This document shows, piece by piece, positions 11,435-20,917 of a stretch of DNA of 64,000 bases. Positions within the stretch are counted from its first letter, which is position 1, and each line of letters starts with the position of its first letter. The notes below the pieces were generated by a model. The model was not told where the DNA came from. It saw nothing but the letters and a program-made list of their open reading frames with translations, and ran no database searches. The stretch comes from Uliginosibacterium sp. (GTDB lineage: Bacteria > Pseudomonadota > Gammaproteobacteria > Burkholderiales > Rhodocyclaceae). Location of the stretch: the NCBI GenBank assembly GCA_016718265.1, contig JADKDZ010000001.1, forward strand, positions 124,001 through 188,000, in the 5' to 3' direction. The translations under genes were made by a program, and so were the position numbers.

Positions 11435-11682
11435 GGATACACCTCTTTACGACAAACGTGACATACGAATACTTGTAACCAGATAACCAAGCTCATTTCT
11501 CATCACAGCAATTCGCTTATCAATACAAGCGACTACCAAAAAACCGTGATTCAGAACCCGGTTTTGCTTGCATAGTCCGCTATAGCAAACGATGCAAATA
11601 GGGATAAATCGACTGGCGACAGGCACAAAACAGCCGAACCTGACAGCCGGTACTTTTGGGCAGAATGGCCTGCATACACGGC

Positions 11683-11712
11683 AAAAAACCCCCGGGGAAA
11701 CAGACCCGGGGG
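11683..11712 (-). terminator. Rho-independent terminator of the GH9 gene
   Basis: Read on the minus strand, a CCCCCGGG / CCCGGGGG stem with a seven-base loop is followed by six T. It lies about 50 bases past the GH9 stop codon, and separates that gene from the FN3 cluster. Confidence 0.85.
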
Positions 11713-11762
11713 AGCACTGAGAACTGCACAGCAGGCGACTCGCTTGCCGTGCAGGTGGAGAA

Positions 11763-14700
11763 TTACTGAAATGCCACGGCCCAGAACAAAGCAGAATTCC
11801 AGTTAATGGCGACTTCATTGGTCATGTAGGAGTCAACATCGTCCTGATAACAGGAAATACTACCGAGCTCACCGTCCCCACTCACCAAGTCACGGCCAAG
11901 GCAGGCAGGTATGACATAGTCGGTGTACTTCTCAGCACCACGGTCGTGCCCAACTTGCTGCGTGACAGGATCTCTGGAAGCGAACTGCCATCTGGAGTCC
12001 AGATAGTTCGCGCCAACGAGTGCTGCCTGATACTTGCCGTTCGGACCGCCCACCAGCATTCCGGGTGGCGCTGGCGGCATGCGTATGTCTTTATGCTTTG
12101 CCCAGAAACGGTGGTGCGGGTTACGGACCGGATTGGTCCCGTAGCCTGTCACATAAGACTTGCCAAGCGGGTTGTTGCCCAGAAGATAGCTCATCGCCCG
12201 CTGCGCAGCACTTAGTAACAGATCTCGATCAGCCTGATTCGTGGCATACATGCGCGCCTGAATCAGCATCCCGACCTGGTTGGCTATATCTGCATTAGAT
12301 GCCCAATTGAAAGGGCCGGCACCATCTTCGCTGCTCCCAACCGCTTTCGGCACACCAAATTCGGTTTGCGAGACCAAGTCAGCGTATTTCTTTCCCATGT
12401 CGACAAGCGTCTTGGACGGGAGGGATAGGAGAGACGGGTTGACCTTGGCTGCATCGGCGTACTTGGCGCGAATCTCTGCATCGCGCTGATTGACCAGCAA
12501 AGACAGCAGACCCAAATTCTTGGTGTGCTTCCAGCTCAAGGCTTTGGCGTACGGATAATCAGTGAACTTGAGCGCATTACTACCCCCGACGTTCTTATTA
12601 AGGGCTCTCAAGTAGATTTTGGCTTCCTCCGAATCCGCCGCCCCGGCCACCGAGTTGGAAATATACAGTTCTAGCGCAGCCCAGTTCATCTGATCCGTCA
12701 CCGCGGTATCAGAGTAGGCTCCACCGCCGGTGTTGATTGCCGGAACATGCCCTGCATACGGAGCCGAATTCGTATACTCACCATACCGATAGATGCTTGG
12801 GTTCAACTGTGCAGCAGCCCAGGCAGACTTGGCCGCGTCGTCACATCGTGACGCCATAAACGTGTCGATGTCCTTCCAGATCCGCGCACACTGCGCTGCA
12901 ACGGCGGCCAATGCATAGGTTGCGGCCGTCGTGGGGTAGTCAAGCACCCGCGCCTTCGTGTCCGCAGCGGGCGCTGTCGGCAGACTTGTCCAGCTCTCGT
13001 CCCGCACCGCACTGAATGCCATACCGTTTACGCGAACCCTGCTAAGCTCCAACTGGTGCTTTACTTTATTTACGGAGGGGTACATCAATGGCGGCGTTGC
13101 CTGATTCTGCAAATTGACGGCGGCATCCAGCGAGACACCGAATCGGCCGTTGAACGCGACGTCTTGATTCCCCACCGGAACCATGGCGAAGACATCAGGA
13201 CCCGGCTTAGCGCCTGTACTTTTCGGCTTGAACTCTTCGCCCGGCTTGATCTGCATCTTGAGCAGCCATAGCATCTCGTGCTGGGCTTCGTCCAGCAAGT
13301 CTGATCGCCCGTTCAAGCCGTACCCCAGGTAGCCATCGGGATATCTATTGTTCAGCGTTCCTCGCTTGGTCTCGTGCTCTATGACGTTGTGTAGCGCCCA
13401 CAAAGCGGTTGCCCCATTGACGACATACTTTCCATGATCACCGGCGTCGTACCAGCCGCCCGAGACATCACGACCCATAAGTTTAGCGCCCGACTTGGTC
13501 GTACAAGCCCCCGTGAAGTCATTGCCAAAGTTATCCTTCCCGCTGAAACACGTTGCCATCTCACCCAAGTGGCCCGCCGGCCGAGAAAACGGGTTTCGGT
13601 ACTCTGGGTAACGTCCATCGATAATTGCTTGCCCGGCACGTTGCGCATAGAAGAAATGCAGCGCATCACGGCGCAGCGTGGGTGCTCCTGAACTAAGGGT
13701 GCCATAGGCGATGCTACGTGGCGTTCCTTTGAGGAAAGGCGTGGAAGCAAGGACTTTACCCCCAGCATCACGAAGCTCCAGCTTGTTGGTACTTGAGCCA
13801 AACGCGACCGGTACCGAGACAACCGGCCAGCCCGTATGCAATTCCTTGACAATATCCGCCTGGGTAATCAGCCTGGGACGCAGTGGCTGCGTCCCGCTGG
13901 ACGCGCTAACGACATGCACCGAGCTGCCAGCCGGCGGGTTGATGATCGTAAAGTAGGTGTTCCCGCTCGCATCTTCCGGCCCCGTCACGACCTGGTTATA
14001 ACGGAAAGCCGGCGTGGCGGGCCCCATCACTTCCTTGTTTGGACCAAGGAGGGTCAAGGACACTTTGTTCACGCAGATGCTGACACCGTCGGTGCCGCTC
14101 TGGCCTGCCCAGGCCTGGAACGCAATATCTGTTGGCAGTGTATGGACGGGAACACCGCTCTCGCCCGTGGGCGTCACAAAATCGATATCAAATTTTCTTT
14201 GGCTACCATCGACACTCAACAGACGTTCAGCGTAAATATTGGGGCGACTACCGCCCGAAACCGTCGCCACCAACTTGCTGGCCGCCTGACGCGTCGCTAC
14301 CCCTTTCCAGCGAGTATAGAAACTCAGCCGGTACAGGCTGTCTTTCTCAAGGCTTGCCACCCCTGGAAGATGAAAGTGGTTGATCTCCCACCGTGTCGAC
14401 AGTAGTGGCGTCGGCCGGTTTGACAGCGGAATGCAGGCTTCGTTGAAGCTGGACTGGCCCGATCCTTGTGGAGGGCTTATACGCGTGATCGTCCCGCCCG
14501 ACCCCTCGAAAATCCAACGCCCGTAGGTGAAATCCGGATCGGTATTGAGGTTCGGTGCGGCCTGGCCCCAGGCTTGTCCGATCAAGCCCAGCATAAAGAC
14601 GGGCAGCACGACACGCCCGAACACGTGCGGCCGCCTCTCCGCACGCTGTGAATACTGATGACATTTCGTGAACAACCCCAGTCTCCGTATAGATTTATGC

Positions 14701-14786
14701 ACCAAATGAACAATCAGGATTAGACCCATAGCCAGCCACACGCCACGAACCTCGTCTGCAGGACGACACTTTTGTAGTAGTCGCAT
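11763..14786 (-). CDS. Glycoside hydrolase family 9 endoglucanase (cellulase)
   Basis: Secreted cellulase that cleaves beta-1,4-glucan by inversion. The longest reading frame is 1007 aa. A hydrophobic signal segment lies near residues 58-74, ending AWGQA, so the true start may be a GTG or TTG near 14702 and not the ATG at 14786. A beta-sandwich, CBM-like region spans about 78-248, followed by an Ig-like N-terminal cellulase domain (about 255-355) and then the catalytic (alpha/alpha)6 barrel. Catalytic markers are GGWYDAGDHGKYV, with Asp447 and Asp450 as candidate bases, an NPHHRFW block, and TNEVAINWN near the end with Glu991 as the likely acid. The gene is monocistronic, with a terminator downstream and a striking palindrome upstream. 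It is probably co-regulated with the neighbouring lipoproteins. Confidence 0.93.
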   Translation of the reverse strand: MRLLQKCRPADEVRGVWLAMGLILIVHLVHKSIRRLGLFTKCHQYSQRAERRPHVFGRVVLPVFMLGLIGQAWGQAAPNLNTDPDFTYGRWIFEGSGGTITRISPPQGSGQSSFNEACIPLSNRPTPLLSTRWEINHFHLPGVASLEKDSLYRLSFYTRWKGVATRQAASKLVATVSGGSRPNIYAERLLSVDGSQRKFDIDFVTPTGESGVPVHTLPTDIAFQAWAGQSGTDGVSICVNKVSLTLLGPNKEVMGPATPAFRYNQVVTGPEDASGNTYFTIINPPAGSSVHVVSASSGTQPLRPRLITQADIVKELHTGWPVVSVPVAFGSSTNKLELRDAGGKVLASTPFLKGTPRSIAYGTLSSGAPTLRRDALHFFYAQRAGQAIIDGRYPEYRNPFSRPAGHLGEMATCFSGKDNFGNDFTGACTTKSGAKLMGRDVSGGWYDAGDHGKYVVNGATALWALHNVIEHETKRGTLNNRYPDGYLGYGLNGRSDLLDEAQHEMLWLLKMQIKPGEEFKPKSTGAKPGPDVFAMVPVGNQDVAFNGRFGVSLDAAVNLQNQATPPLMYPSVNKVKHQLELSRVRVNGMAFSAVRDESWTSLPTAPAADTKARVLDYPTTAATYALAAVAAQCARIWKDIDTFMASRCDDAAKSAWAAAQLNPSIYRYGEYTNSAPYAGHVPAINTGGGAYSDTAVTDQMNWAALELYISNSVAGAADSEEAKIYLRALNKNVGGSNALKFTDYPYAKALSWKHTKNLGLLSLLVNQRDAEIRAKYADAAKVNPSLLSLPSKTLVDMGKKYADLVSQTEFGVPKAVGSSEDGAGPFNWASNADIANQVGMLIQARMYATNQADRDLLLSAAQRAMSYLLGNNPLGKSYVTGYGTNPVRNPHHRFWAKHKDIRMPPAPPGMLVGGPNGKYQAALVGANYLDSRWQFASRDPVTQQVGHDRGAEKYTDYVIPACLGRDLVSGDGELGSISCYQDDVDSYMTNEVAINWNSALFWAVAFQ

Positions 14787-14892
14787 TTAAAGAATCTGTC
14801 AGACGAGCGCTTCGGAACATAGACAAAATCGCTGAAAACAGGCACTTTAATGCCGGAGGCGACGAGCGGAAGCCGCATATTCCATTCATATA

Positions 14893-14918
14893 GTTTCTGG
14901 AAAAAGTTTTCCAGAAAC
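14893..14918. promoter_or_regulatory. 26-bp perfect inverted repeat upstream of the GH9 gene
   Basis: Arms GTTTCTGGAAAA and TTTTCCAGAAAC (12 bp each, perfect) are separated by AG. The site lies about 110 bases upstream of the ATG at 14786. With a two-base centre it looks like a dimeric-regulator operator and not a hairpin. No T-run follows on either strand. Confidence 0.6.
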
Positions 14919-15001
14919 AGTGTGATATCTGATAATACTCTGTTCACAAAGACGCTCCAAACGGCAGGGCACATGGCCGAGGCGAGCAATCAGAAAACAA
15001 T

Positions 15002-15031
15002 TTAGTAATTCTTTTTGTAAATAATTACTAA
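15002..15031. promoter_or_regulatory. AT-rich 9-bp inverted repeat between divergent genes
   Basis: TTAGTAATT and AATTACTAA are perfect inverted arms around a 12-base spacer, in the AT-rich part of the gap 14787-15355. This gap separates the GH9 gene (minus) from the secreted protein gene at 15356 (plus). The rest of the gap shows no gene. It may be an operator or promoter element for either gene. Confidence 0.4.
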
Positions 15032-15355
15032 GTAGTAGGTTGTATGCGCGGATTCCGGTCGTTGCCGGCCGCTGTATCCGGAAGCTGAGCGGCTGCCGGA
15101 AGAGCACAATGGCATGCTGGCACCGGCGAGGCGGAGTCCTGAAGCCTCGGGCCTTAGGCATGGCGTGGCTGCTGTGGCGCCCCGGGACGGATCTCGCGGC
15201 AGTTGAGGGCGGAAGCCTTCAATTGCCCGGTATCATGCGCACCGGAGGCCCGCCCCGAGGGTGGCGGGCGCAAAGACCTGGCGCGAGCGCGGTTACCGAC
15301 ATCCCTGCTCAGTTGCGCGTGCGTTTATTGAAACAATGCTTTTCAGGTAGCAATT

Positions 15356-16471
15356 ATGCTCAGCGTTCAATCTGTCATGCGCACACGCCTGCTCTCTTTG
15401 CCGCTTGGCTTCGTTCTCTTGGCATTCCCGCTGGTCGGCAAGGCTGCAACGCCCGCCGCGCCGATCTCCGCACGCGTCGGCCTGACGGGAATTCACCCCT
15501 GGCTTCAAGTCGGTGAACGCGTCAGCGCGGAGGTACTGGTGGATGGCAAGGCTGTCACCCAGTTTACGTATCAGGCAGTCAGTCCCGGCATGAAGCGGCA
15601 GGCGTCGGCGAGTTTCACCTCGCCCACACACGCGCGGCAGCTGGAACTGCGCGGCACACTGTTCGATCCACAAGGCAAACCGCAGACCTTCCGCAGGACC
15701 TGGGCCTTGCGTGATGTCGCCTCCTACAGCGCGCCGCTGTATGACCTGGGCCTACCGTGGATCAAGCGGATACAGGTGTTTTCCCAGCACGCCGACGCTG
15801 GCGTGCGCGTCAGCCCGGAACCGGCGGCCACCGCCGCCGCGGGGCTTGCGGCGCTACGCAAGCTGGAGCAGCGCCTCAAGCTCAAGTTGCCCGCGCCGGT
15901 TTTTGAGCTTGCGCGCTACCGGATCGAGATCAACGACTCCTCTTTCCTGGCAGCAAGCGATATCCGGACCGTGACCGAGTTGCTGCTCAAGGACTGGGGA
16001 TACAGTGAAAAGGGGGAGCACCCGCTCTCACGCATCCTGTCGCCCACCGCACGTGCCCGCTACGACCGCAGCATTGCGGTCTTCGTCGAGGTCGGCGATG
16101 GCCTTGGCGCGCTGGCATGGGACCCCGCCGGGGTTGTGGCGGACGAGCCGGGTCTGAGCTATGGCGACAAACGCGGCGCGTTGCCCGGCACACCGAATAC
16201 AGGCGTGTGGTTCTGGCTGCACCAGGACACCCTGAGCGAGTGGAACTTGCTGCTGGATCGCGCGCAGCAGCCGCGCTCGGCAGAAGACGCACTCACCAAC
16301 GCCGTGCAGCGTTTTGCGATGGGCGACATAGTGACCCCTGCGCATGACAACGAGCTGGTGATCGACTCGGCCAACCCGAATGCGTTGCTGCAGTTTCACT
16401 TCGACCGCGACAAGAAACCGGTGCCCAGACTCTGGCTAAGAAGTTACGACTACCACTACAGTCTGTACTAA
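15356..16471 (+). CDS. Secreted protein of unknown function (371 aa)
   Basis: I do not recognise the family. The N-terminus has a signal peptide: a basic start, a hydrophobic core LLSLPLGFVLLAFPLVG, and probable cleavage after GKAA. The ATG at 15377 (MRTRL) would give a more typical signal length than the one at 15356. The mature protein starts with a beta-rich segment (about 35-125), then an alpha/beta part with several Trp/Tyr motifs (DLGLPWIKRI, GVWFWLHQD, LRSYDYHYSLY at the C-terminus). No cysteines suggest disulfides. It stands alone, between the cellulase gene and the liv operon. Confidence 0.75.
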   Translation: MLSVQSVMRTRLLSLPLGFVLLAFPLVGKAATPAAPISARVGLTGIHPWLQVGERVSAEVLVDGKAVTQFTYQAVSPGMKRQASASFTSPTHARQLELRGTLFDPQGKPQTFRRTWALRDVASYSAPLYDLGLPWIKRIQVFSQHADAGVRVSPEPAATAAAGLAALRKLEQRLKLKLPAPVFELARYRIEINDSSFLAASDIRTVTELLLKDWGYSEKGEHPLSRILSPTARARYDRSIAVFVEVGDGLGALAWDPAGVVADEPGLSYGDKRGALPGTPNTGVWFWLHQDTLSEWNLLLDRAQQPRSAEDALTNAVQRFAMGDIVTPAHDNELVIDSANPNALLQFHFDRDKKPVPRLWLRSYDYHYSLY

Positions 16472-16765
16472 ACACCCCGCAAAGCCGCACGCAACAAGGC
16501 GCTTCAAGGCATGCACCCCCTCGCGCCCTTGCAGCAAGCCTGAGGGGCACGACAGGCTGCACAGGCACGCCAGATAAGCTTCTCCAGCCTGCCTTGCTCG
16601 GACAGTCGAGTCCGCCGGGCACGCGCGCGGCGTTTCCACCCACTTGTCCACTGGCGCCGATGGCGCATTTATTGCTAATTACTCACGCCGCAGCACAGCT
16701 GAAGGGCGGACGTGCCACACCGTCAGCTGGCCTGCTTCATTCGCAACCCTATGGAGACTTGCCTG

Positions 16766-17899
16766 ATGATCAAGAAGAAGACCCCGGCCTGGATGGCCCT
16801 CACCCTTGGTGCGAGCCTGTCGCTCGGTTTCGGCCAGGCTACGGCGCAGGAACAGGTCGTGAAGATCGGCCACGTTGGTCCGCTGACAGGCAACATCGCC
16901 CACCTGGGCAAGGACAACGAGAACGGCGTGCGCCTGGCGCTGGAGGAATACCAGGCCAAGGGGCTCAGCATCGGCGGCAAGAAGATCAAGTTCGAACTGG
17001 TGGCGGAGGACGACCAAGCCGACCCGAAGACGGGCAATATCGTGGCCCAGCGTCTGGTGGATGCCGGCGTCAAAGGCGTGGTGGGGCATCTGAACTCGGG
17101 CACGTCAATCCCGGCCTCGCGGATCTATAACGATGCCGGCATTCCCATGGTGTCGCCCTCGTCGACGAATCCCAAGCTCACCCAGCAGGGCTTCGCCTAC
17201 ATTTTCCGCACCATGACCAACGACATCCAGCAGGGTTCGGTGCTCGGGAAATACGCCACCACCAAGCTCGGCAAGAAGGTGTCGATCATCGATGACCGCA
17301 CGGCCTATGGCCAGGGCCTCGCCGACGAAGTGGAGAAAGGCGTGAAGGCCTCGGGCGGCACAGTGAGTGCACGCGAGTTCACCACCAACCAGTCCACCGA
17401 TTTCATGGCGATCCTGACCAAGGTGAAAATGCAGAACCCGGATGTGGTGATCTACACCGGCATGGACGCTCAAGGCGGGCCGATGCTCAAACAGATGCGC
17501 GCGCTCGGAATTGGTGCAAAGTTCATGACCGGCGACGGCGGCTGCACGCTGGACTTCATCAAGCTCGCGGGCGATGCCATGAGCGACAAGGCGTTTTGCT
17601 CGCAGGCCGGGCTGCCTCTGGATCAGCTGGCCGACAAGACCTTCCGTGATCGCTACAAGAAGCGCTTCGGCATCGAGGTGCAGGTGTATGCGCCCTACGC
17701 CTACGACGCCGCTTCAGCCATCGTCGAAGCCATGAAGGCCGCCGGTTCGGTCGAGCCCGCCAAGTATCTGCCGGCGCTGAAGAAAGTCGCCTTCAAGGGC
17801 GCGGGTGGTGACGTGGCCTTTGACGACAAGGGCGACGTGAAGGGCGGCGCGGTCACGGTTTACCAGTTCAAGGGCGGCCAGTGGGAGTCGCTCAAGTAG
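16766..17899 (+). CDS. livK: Branched-chain amino-acid ABC transporter, periplasmic binding protein
   Basis: High-affinity periplasmic receptor for Leu/Ile/Val or related substrates. The start at 16766 (MIKKKTPAWMALT) is supported by a GGAGA ribosome site nine bases upstream; an earlier in-frame ATG at 16751 overlaps that site. The signal peptide ends near ATAQ/EQ. The mature protein begins VVKIGHVGPLTG, the usual opening of LivJ/LivK-type receptors, and has the type-I fold markers SSTNPKLTQQGFAYIFR and TYGQGLADEV-like DRTAYGQGLADEVEKG. It heads the liv operon, 194 bases ahead of livH, with a hairpin in the gap. The exact ligand cannot be read from the sequence. Confidence 0.93.
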   Translation: MIKKKTPAWMALTLGASLSLGFGQATAQEQVVKIGHVGPLTGNIAHLGKDNENGVRLALEEYQAKGLSIGGKKIKFELVAEDDQADPKTGNIVAQRLVDAGVKGVVGHLNSGTSIPASRIYNDAGIPMVSPSSTNPKLTQQGFAYIFRTMTNDIQQGSVLGKYATTKLGKKVSIIDDRTAYGQGLADEVEKGVKASGGTVSAREFTTNQSTDFMAILTKVKMQNPDVVIYTGMDAQGGPMLKQMRALGIGAKFMTGDGGCTLDFIKLAGDAMSDKAFCSQAGLPLDQLADKTFRDRYKKRFGIEVQVYAPYAYDAASAIVEAMKAAGSVEPAKYLPALKKVAFKGAGGDVAFDDKGDVKGGAVTVYQFKGGQWESLK

Positions 17900-17910
17900 C
17901 ACGGCCCGGG

Positions 17911-17940
17911 CACACCGGCGCGCGCAAACGCGTCGGTGTG
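17911..17940 (+). promoter_or_regulatory. Intercistronic hairpin between livK and livH
   Basis: CACACCGGCGCG pairs with CGCGTCGGTGTG (one mismatch) around a six-base loop, 11 bases after the livK stop. No T-run follows, so it is more likely an mRNA-stabilising or partial-attenuation element that raises receptor expression over the membrane subunits. Confidence 0.55.
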
Positions 17941-18093
17941 TGAATTCGCTGCGCTGCAAATCGCAAACGATGGGGAATACAGGGATAATCCCGCGCTTCG
18001 AACTGGCCGGCGTGACCGTGCCGGCCGCTTGGCGGGCCGATCTTCGCGCCCCTGACCCATGCCCTACCCAACCCGGACGCCCGAGCTGCGCTT

Positions 18094-19026
18094 ATGGAAA
18101 ACCTGCTGCAACAGATCGTGAATGGCCTGGTGGTGGGCAGTGTGTATGCCCTCGTCGCGCTGGGCTACACCATGGTGTATGGCATCCTCGGCCTCATCAA
18201 CTTCGCCCACGGCGATGTGTTGATGGTGGGCGCCCTGGTGGCGCTCCAGGTCGCGACCCTGCTCCACAAGTTCTGGCCCGGCCTGCATCCGCTGCTCATT
18301 CTGGCCATCAGCCTCGGCGTGGCGATCCCCGTGTGCATGCTGCTGGGCTACGTGATGGAGCGCACCGCCTACCGCCGCCTGCGTAACGCGCCCAGGCTGG
18401 CGCCGCTGATCACCGCGATCGGCGTCTCCTTCCTGCTCCAGACGGTCGCGATGATCATCTGGGGGCGGAACTATCACAGCTTCCCGCCGCTGTTCCCGAC
18501 CATCCCGCTGGAGCCCTTCCCCGGCGTATTCATCACCCCGGTGCAGGTCACCATCCTGGTCGCCTCGGCCACGCTGATGGTGGCGCTGATCATGCTGGTG
18601 AACCGGACCCCGCTGGGGCGGGCAATGCGCGCGACCGCCGAGAACCACCGCGTGGCCAGCCTGATGGGCGTGGATACCAACAAGATCATCTCCACCACCT
18701 TCATCCTCGGCTCTGGCCTGGCGGCGGTGGCGGGCGTGATGCACGCCTCCAATTACGGCGTGGCGCATTACTCAATGGGCTTTTTGCCGGGCCTGAAAGC
18801 CTTCACGGCGGCCGTGCTCGGCGGCATCGGCAATCTGGGTGGGGCCATGGTGGGCGGCATCGTGCTGGGGCTGGTCGAGACGATCGGCGCCGGCTACATC
18901 GAGCAGCTCTCGTTCGGCCTGCTCAATTCCAGCTATCAGGACATCTTTGCCTTTGTCATCCTCGGCATCGTGCTGATCTTCCGCCCCACCGGCCTGCTCG
19001 GTGAGCGGGTTTCCGACCGGGCCTGA
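18094..19026 (+). CDS. livH: Branched-chain amino-acid ABC transporter permease LivH
   Basis: Inner-membrane permease of 310 aa with about eight hydrophobic segments. It opens LLQQIVNGLVVGSVYALVA and contains GLINFAHGD and GLVETIGAGYI, which are hallmarks of LivH. It pairs with LivM to form the translocation channel of the LivKHMGF importer. The start is the ATG at 18094. livM follows after 29 bases. Confidence 0.93.
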   Translation: MENLLQQIVNGLVVGSVYALVALGYTMVYGILGLINFAHGDVLMVGALVALQVATLLHKFWPGLHPLLILAISLGVAIPVCMLLGYVMERTAYRRLRNAPRLAPLITAIGVSFLLQTVAMIIWGRNYHSFPPLFPTIPLEPFPGVFITPVQVTILVASATLMVALIMLVNRTPLGRAMRATAENHRVASLMGVDTNKIISTTFILGSGLAAVAGVMHASNYGVAHYSMGFLPGLKAFTAAVLGGIGNLGGAMVGGIVLGLVETIGAGYIEQLSFGLLNSSYQDIFAFVILGIVLIFRPTGLLGERVSDRA

Positions 19027-19055
19027 CGCGCCCGGCCCCATCTGGACACACGCCC

Positions 19056-20144
19056 ATGAATGAACTTGCGGAAGCCATTCCCTACCTTGGCCGCCACCAC
19101 CCGAAGGCCGCGCGCGCACTTGTCCTCGGGCTGATCCTCCTGGCCCCGGTGCTCGCCGCCAGCGTCGGCAATACCTGGGTGCGCGTGCTGGACGCTGCGC
19201 TCCTGTACGTGATGCTCGCGCTCGGGCTGAACCTGGTCGTCGGTTTCGCCGGCCTGCTCGACCTGGGCTACATCGCGTTTTACGCCGTGGGCGCCTACAC
19301 CTGGGCCTTTCTCGCCTCGCCCCACATCGGCGTGCATCTGCCGTTCTGGGCCGTGCTGCCGCTTGGAGCGGCGTTTGCTGCGCTGGCCGGCGTGCTGCTT
19401 GGCTTTCCGGTGCTGCGCCTGCGGGGCGATTACCTCGCCATCGTGACGCTGGGCTTCGGCGAAATCGTACGCATCTTCATGGGCAACCTGTCGGTCACCA
19501 ACGGGCCACAGGGCATCAACATGCTCGATTCGCTGAGCCTGTTTGGCTGGGAGATTTCGCGCGGCCTGCAGGTGACCGAGAATTTCAAGATCAATGCGCT
19601 GGTGCTGTTCTACTACGCCTTCCTGCTCTTTGTCGTCGGCTCGGTGGTGGTCATCCGGCGCCTGCAGTTTTCGCGCATCGGCCGGGGCTGGGCGGCGATC
19701 CGCGATGACGAACTGGCCGCCAAGGCCATCGGCATCAACACCCGCAACATGAAGCTGCTGGCGTTTGCAATGGGGGCCACCTTCGGCGGCGTCTCTGGCG
19801 GCCTGTTCGGCAGCTTCCAGGGCTTCGTGTCGCCAGAATCCTTCACCCTGCTCGAATCCATCGCGGTGCTGACCATGGTGGTATTCGGCGGCATGGGCAA
19901 CCTGGGCGGCGTGATCGTGGGCGCCATCGCCCTGTCGCTGCTGCCAGAAGTCTTGCGCCATATCGCGCTGCCGCTCCAGCAAGCGCTCTTCGGCAAGGTG
20001 CTGCTGGATCCAGAGGTGCTGCGCATGCTGCTGCTCTCGCTGGCCATGATCTTCATGATGCTCCTGCGCCCGGCCGGCCTCTTGCCCGCCAATGCGCGCT
20101 ACGCGCGTGCGGAGTACCTCCATGACAAGCAGGAGGCCGCATGA
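19056..20144 (+). CDS. livM: Branched-chain amino-acid ABC transporter permease LivM
   Basis: Second membrane subunit, 362 aa, with about nine to ten hydrophobic segments. Family markers include LNLVVGFAGLLDLGYIAFYA, IVTLGFGEIVRI and the cytoplasmic coupling region AIRDDELAAKAIGINT. Its last four bases overlap livG (ATGA), indicating translational coupling. Confidence 0.93.
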   Translation: MNELAEAIPYLGRHHPKAARALVLGLILLAPVLAASVGNTWVRVLDAALLYVMLALGLNLVVGFAGLLDLGYIAFYAVGAYTWAFLASPHIGVHLPFWAVLPLGAAFAALAGVLLGFPVLRLRGDYLAIVTLGFGEIVRIFMGNLSVTNGPQGINMLDSLSLFGWEISRGLQVTENFKINALVLFYYAFLLFVVGSVVVIRRLQFSRIGRGWAAIRDDELAAKAIGINTRNMKLLAFAMGATFGGVSGGLFGSFQGFVSPESFTLLESIAVLTMVVFGGMGNLGGVIVGAIALSLLPEVLRHIALPLQQALFGKVLLDPEVLRMLLLSLAMIFMMLLRPAGLLPANARYARAEYLHDKQEAA

Positions 20145-20917
20145 GCATCACCCTGCTCGAAGCTCAGTCCATCAGCAAGCGCTTTGGCGGCATACAGGCC
20201 TTGGCGGAGGTCTCGCTCACCATCCGCAAAGGCGAGATCTACGGCCTGATCGGGCCCAACGGCGCGGGCAAGACGAGCTTCTTCAATGTGCTGACAGGCG
20301 CCTACACGCCGGATGGCGGCGAATTCGTGTTTGCCGGCTCGGAATTGCCCACCGGCAAGCCGCATGAAGTGGTCGCACGGGGCATCGCGCGGACCTTTCA
20401 GAACATCCGCCTGTTCCGCGAAATGACGGCGCTGGAAAACGTGATGGCCGGCCACCACCTGCGCAGCGACTCGACGCTGTGGGGCATCCTGCTGCAGAAC
20501 CGCCACATGCGCGAAGAAGAGCGCCTGATCACCGAGCGCGCCTACGAGATGCTGCGCTACGTCGGCATCGAGCGTTTTGCCAACACGCTGTCGCGCAACC
20601 TCTCCTACGGCGACCAGCGCCGCCTGGAGATCGCCCGCGCACTGGCCACCGAGCCGCAACTGCTCGCACTGGACGAGCCCGCGGCAGGGATGAATGCGAC
20701 GGAGACCGCCCAGCTGCGCACACTGATCGAAACGATCCGCCATGACGGCGTCACCGTGCTGCTGATCGAGCACGACGTGAAGCTGGTGATGGGTTTGTGC
20801 GACCGCGTGGCGGTACTGGATTTTGGCAAGAAGATCGCCGAGGACGTTCCCGCCGTCGTGCAGAGAGATGCCGCGGTAATCGAAGCCTATCTGGGAGGCG
20901 GACACCATGCCCACTGA
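20141..20917 (+). CDS. livG: Branched-chain amino-acid ABC transporter ATP-binding protein LivG
   Basis: ATPase subunit of 258 aa. Walker A is GPNGAGKTSFFN, the signature is LSYGDQRRLEIARALA and Walker B is LLALDEPAAGMN. The TFQNIRLF block and the short C-terminal extension are LivG-like. It starts inside the livM stop and overlaps livF by 11 bases. Confidence 0.94.
   Translation: MSITLLEAQSISKRFGGIQALAEVSLTIRKGEIYGLIGPNGAGKTSFFNVLTGAYTPDGGEFVFAGSELPTGKPHEVVARGIARTFQNIRLFREMTALENVMAGHHLRSDSTLWGILLQNRHMREEERLITERAYEMLRYVGIERFANTLSRNLSYGDQRRLEIARALATEPQLLALDEPAAGMNATETAQLRTLIETIRHDGVTVLLIEHDVKLVMGLCDRVAVLDFGKKIAEDVPAVVQRDAAVIEAYLGGGHHAH

Larger units (their letters stand above)
3225..11450. 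repeat. Tandem duplication units of the FN3 lipoprotein genes
   Basis: Two units of about 4.2 kb (about 3225-7230 and 7412-11450) are near-identical over most of their length. They include about 100 bases of shared 3' flank (for example GAGAAAGTGCGCTTGATCAG at both gene ends) and the signal-peptide region with the start-codon leader. A third, partial unit (copy A, 1-3105) shares the 5' two-thirds and then diverges in its C-terminal head. The spacers at 3081-3326 and 7210-7516 show no other gene. Confidence 0.85.

Noticed and set aside
18936..20123. 395-aa minus-strand frame opposite livM, and similar ones opposite the MMPL (33427-34527), Kef (34785-35912) and MATE (44409-45962) genes
   Set aside because: They lie opposite clearly recognised membrane genes, consist of His/Gln/Arg-rich low-complexity sequence and have no domain hits by eye.
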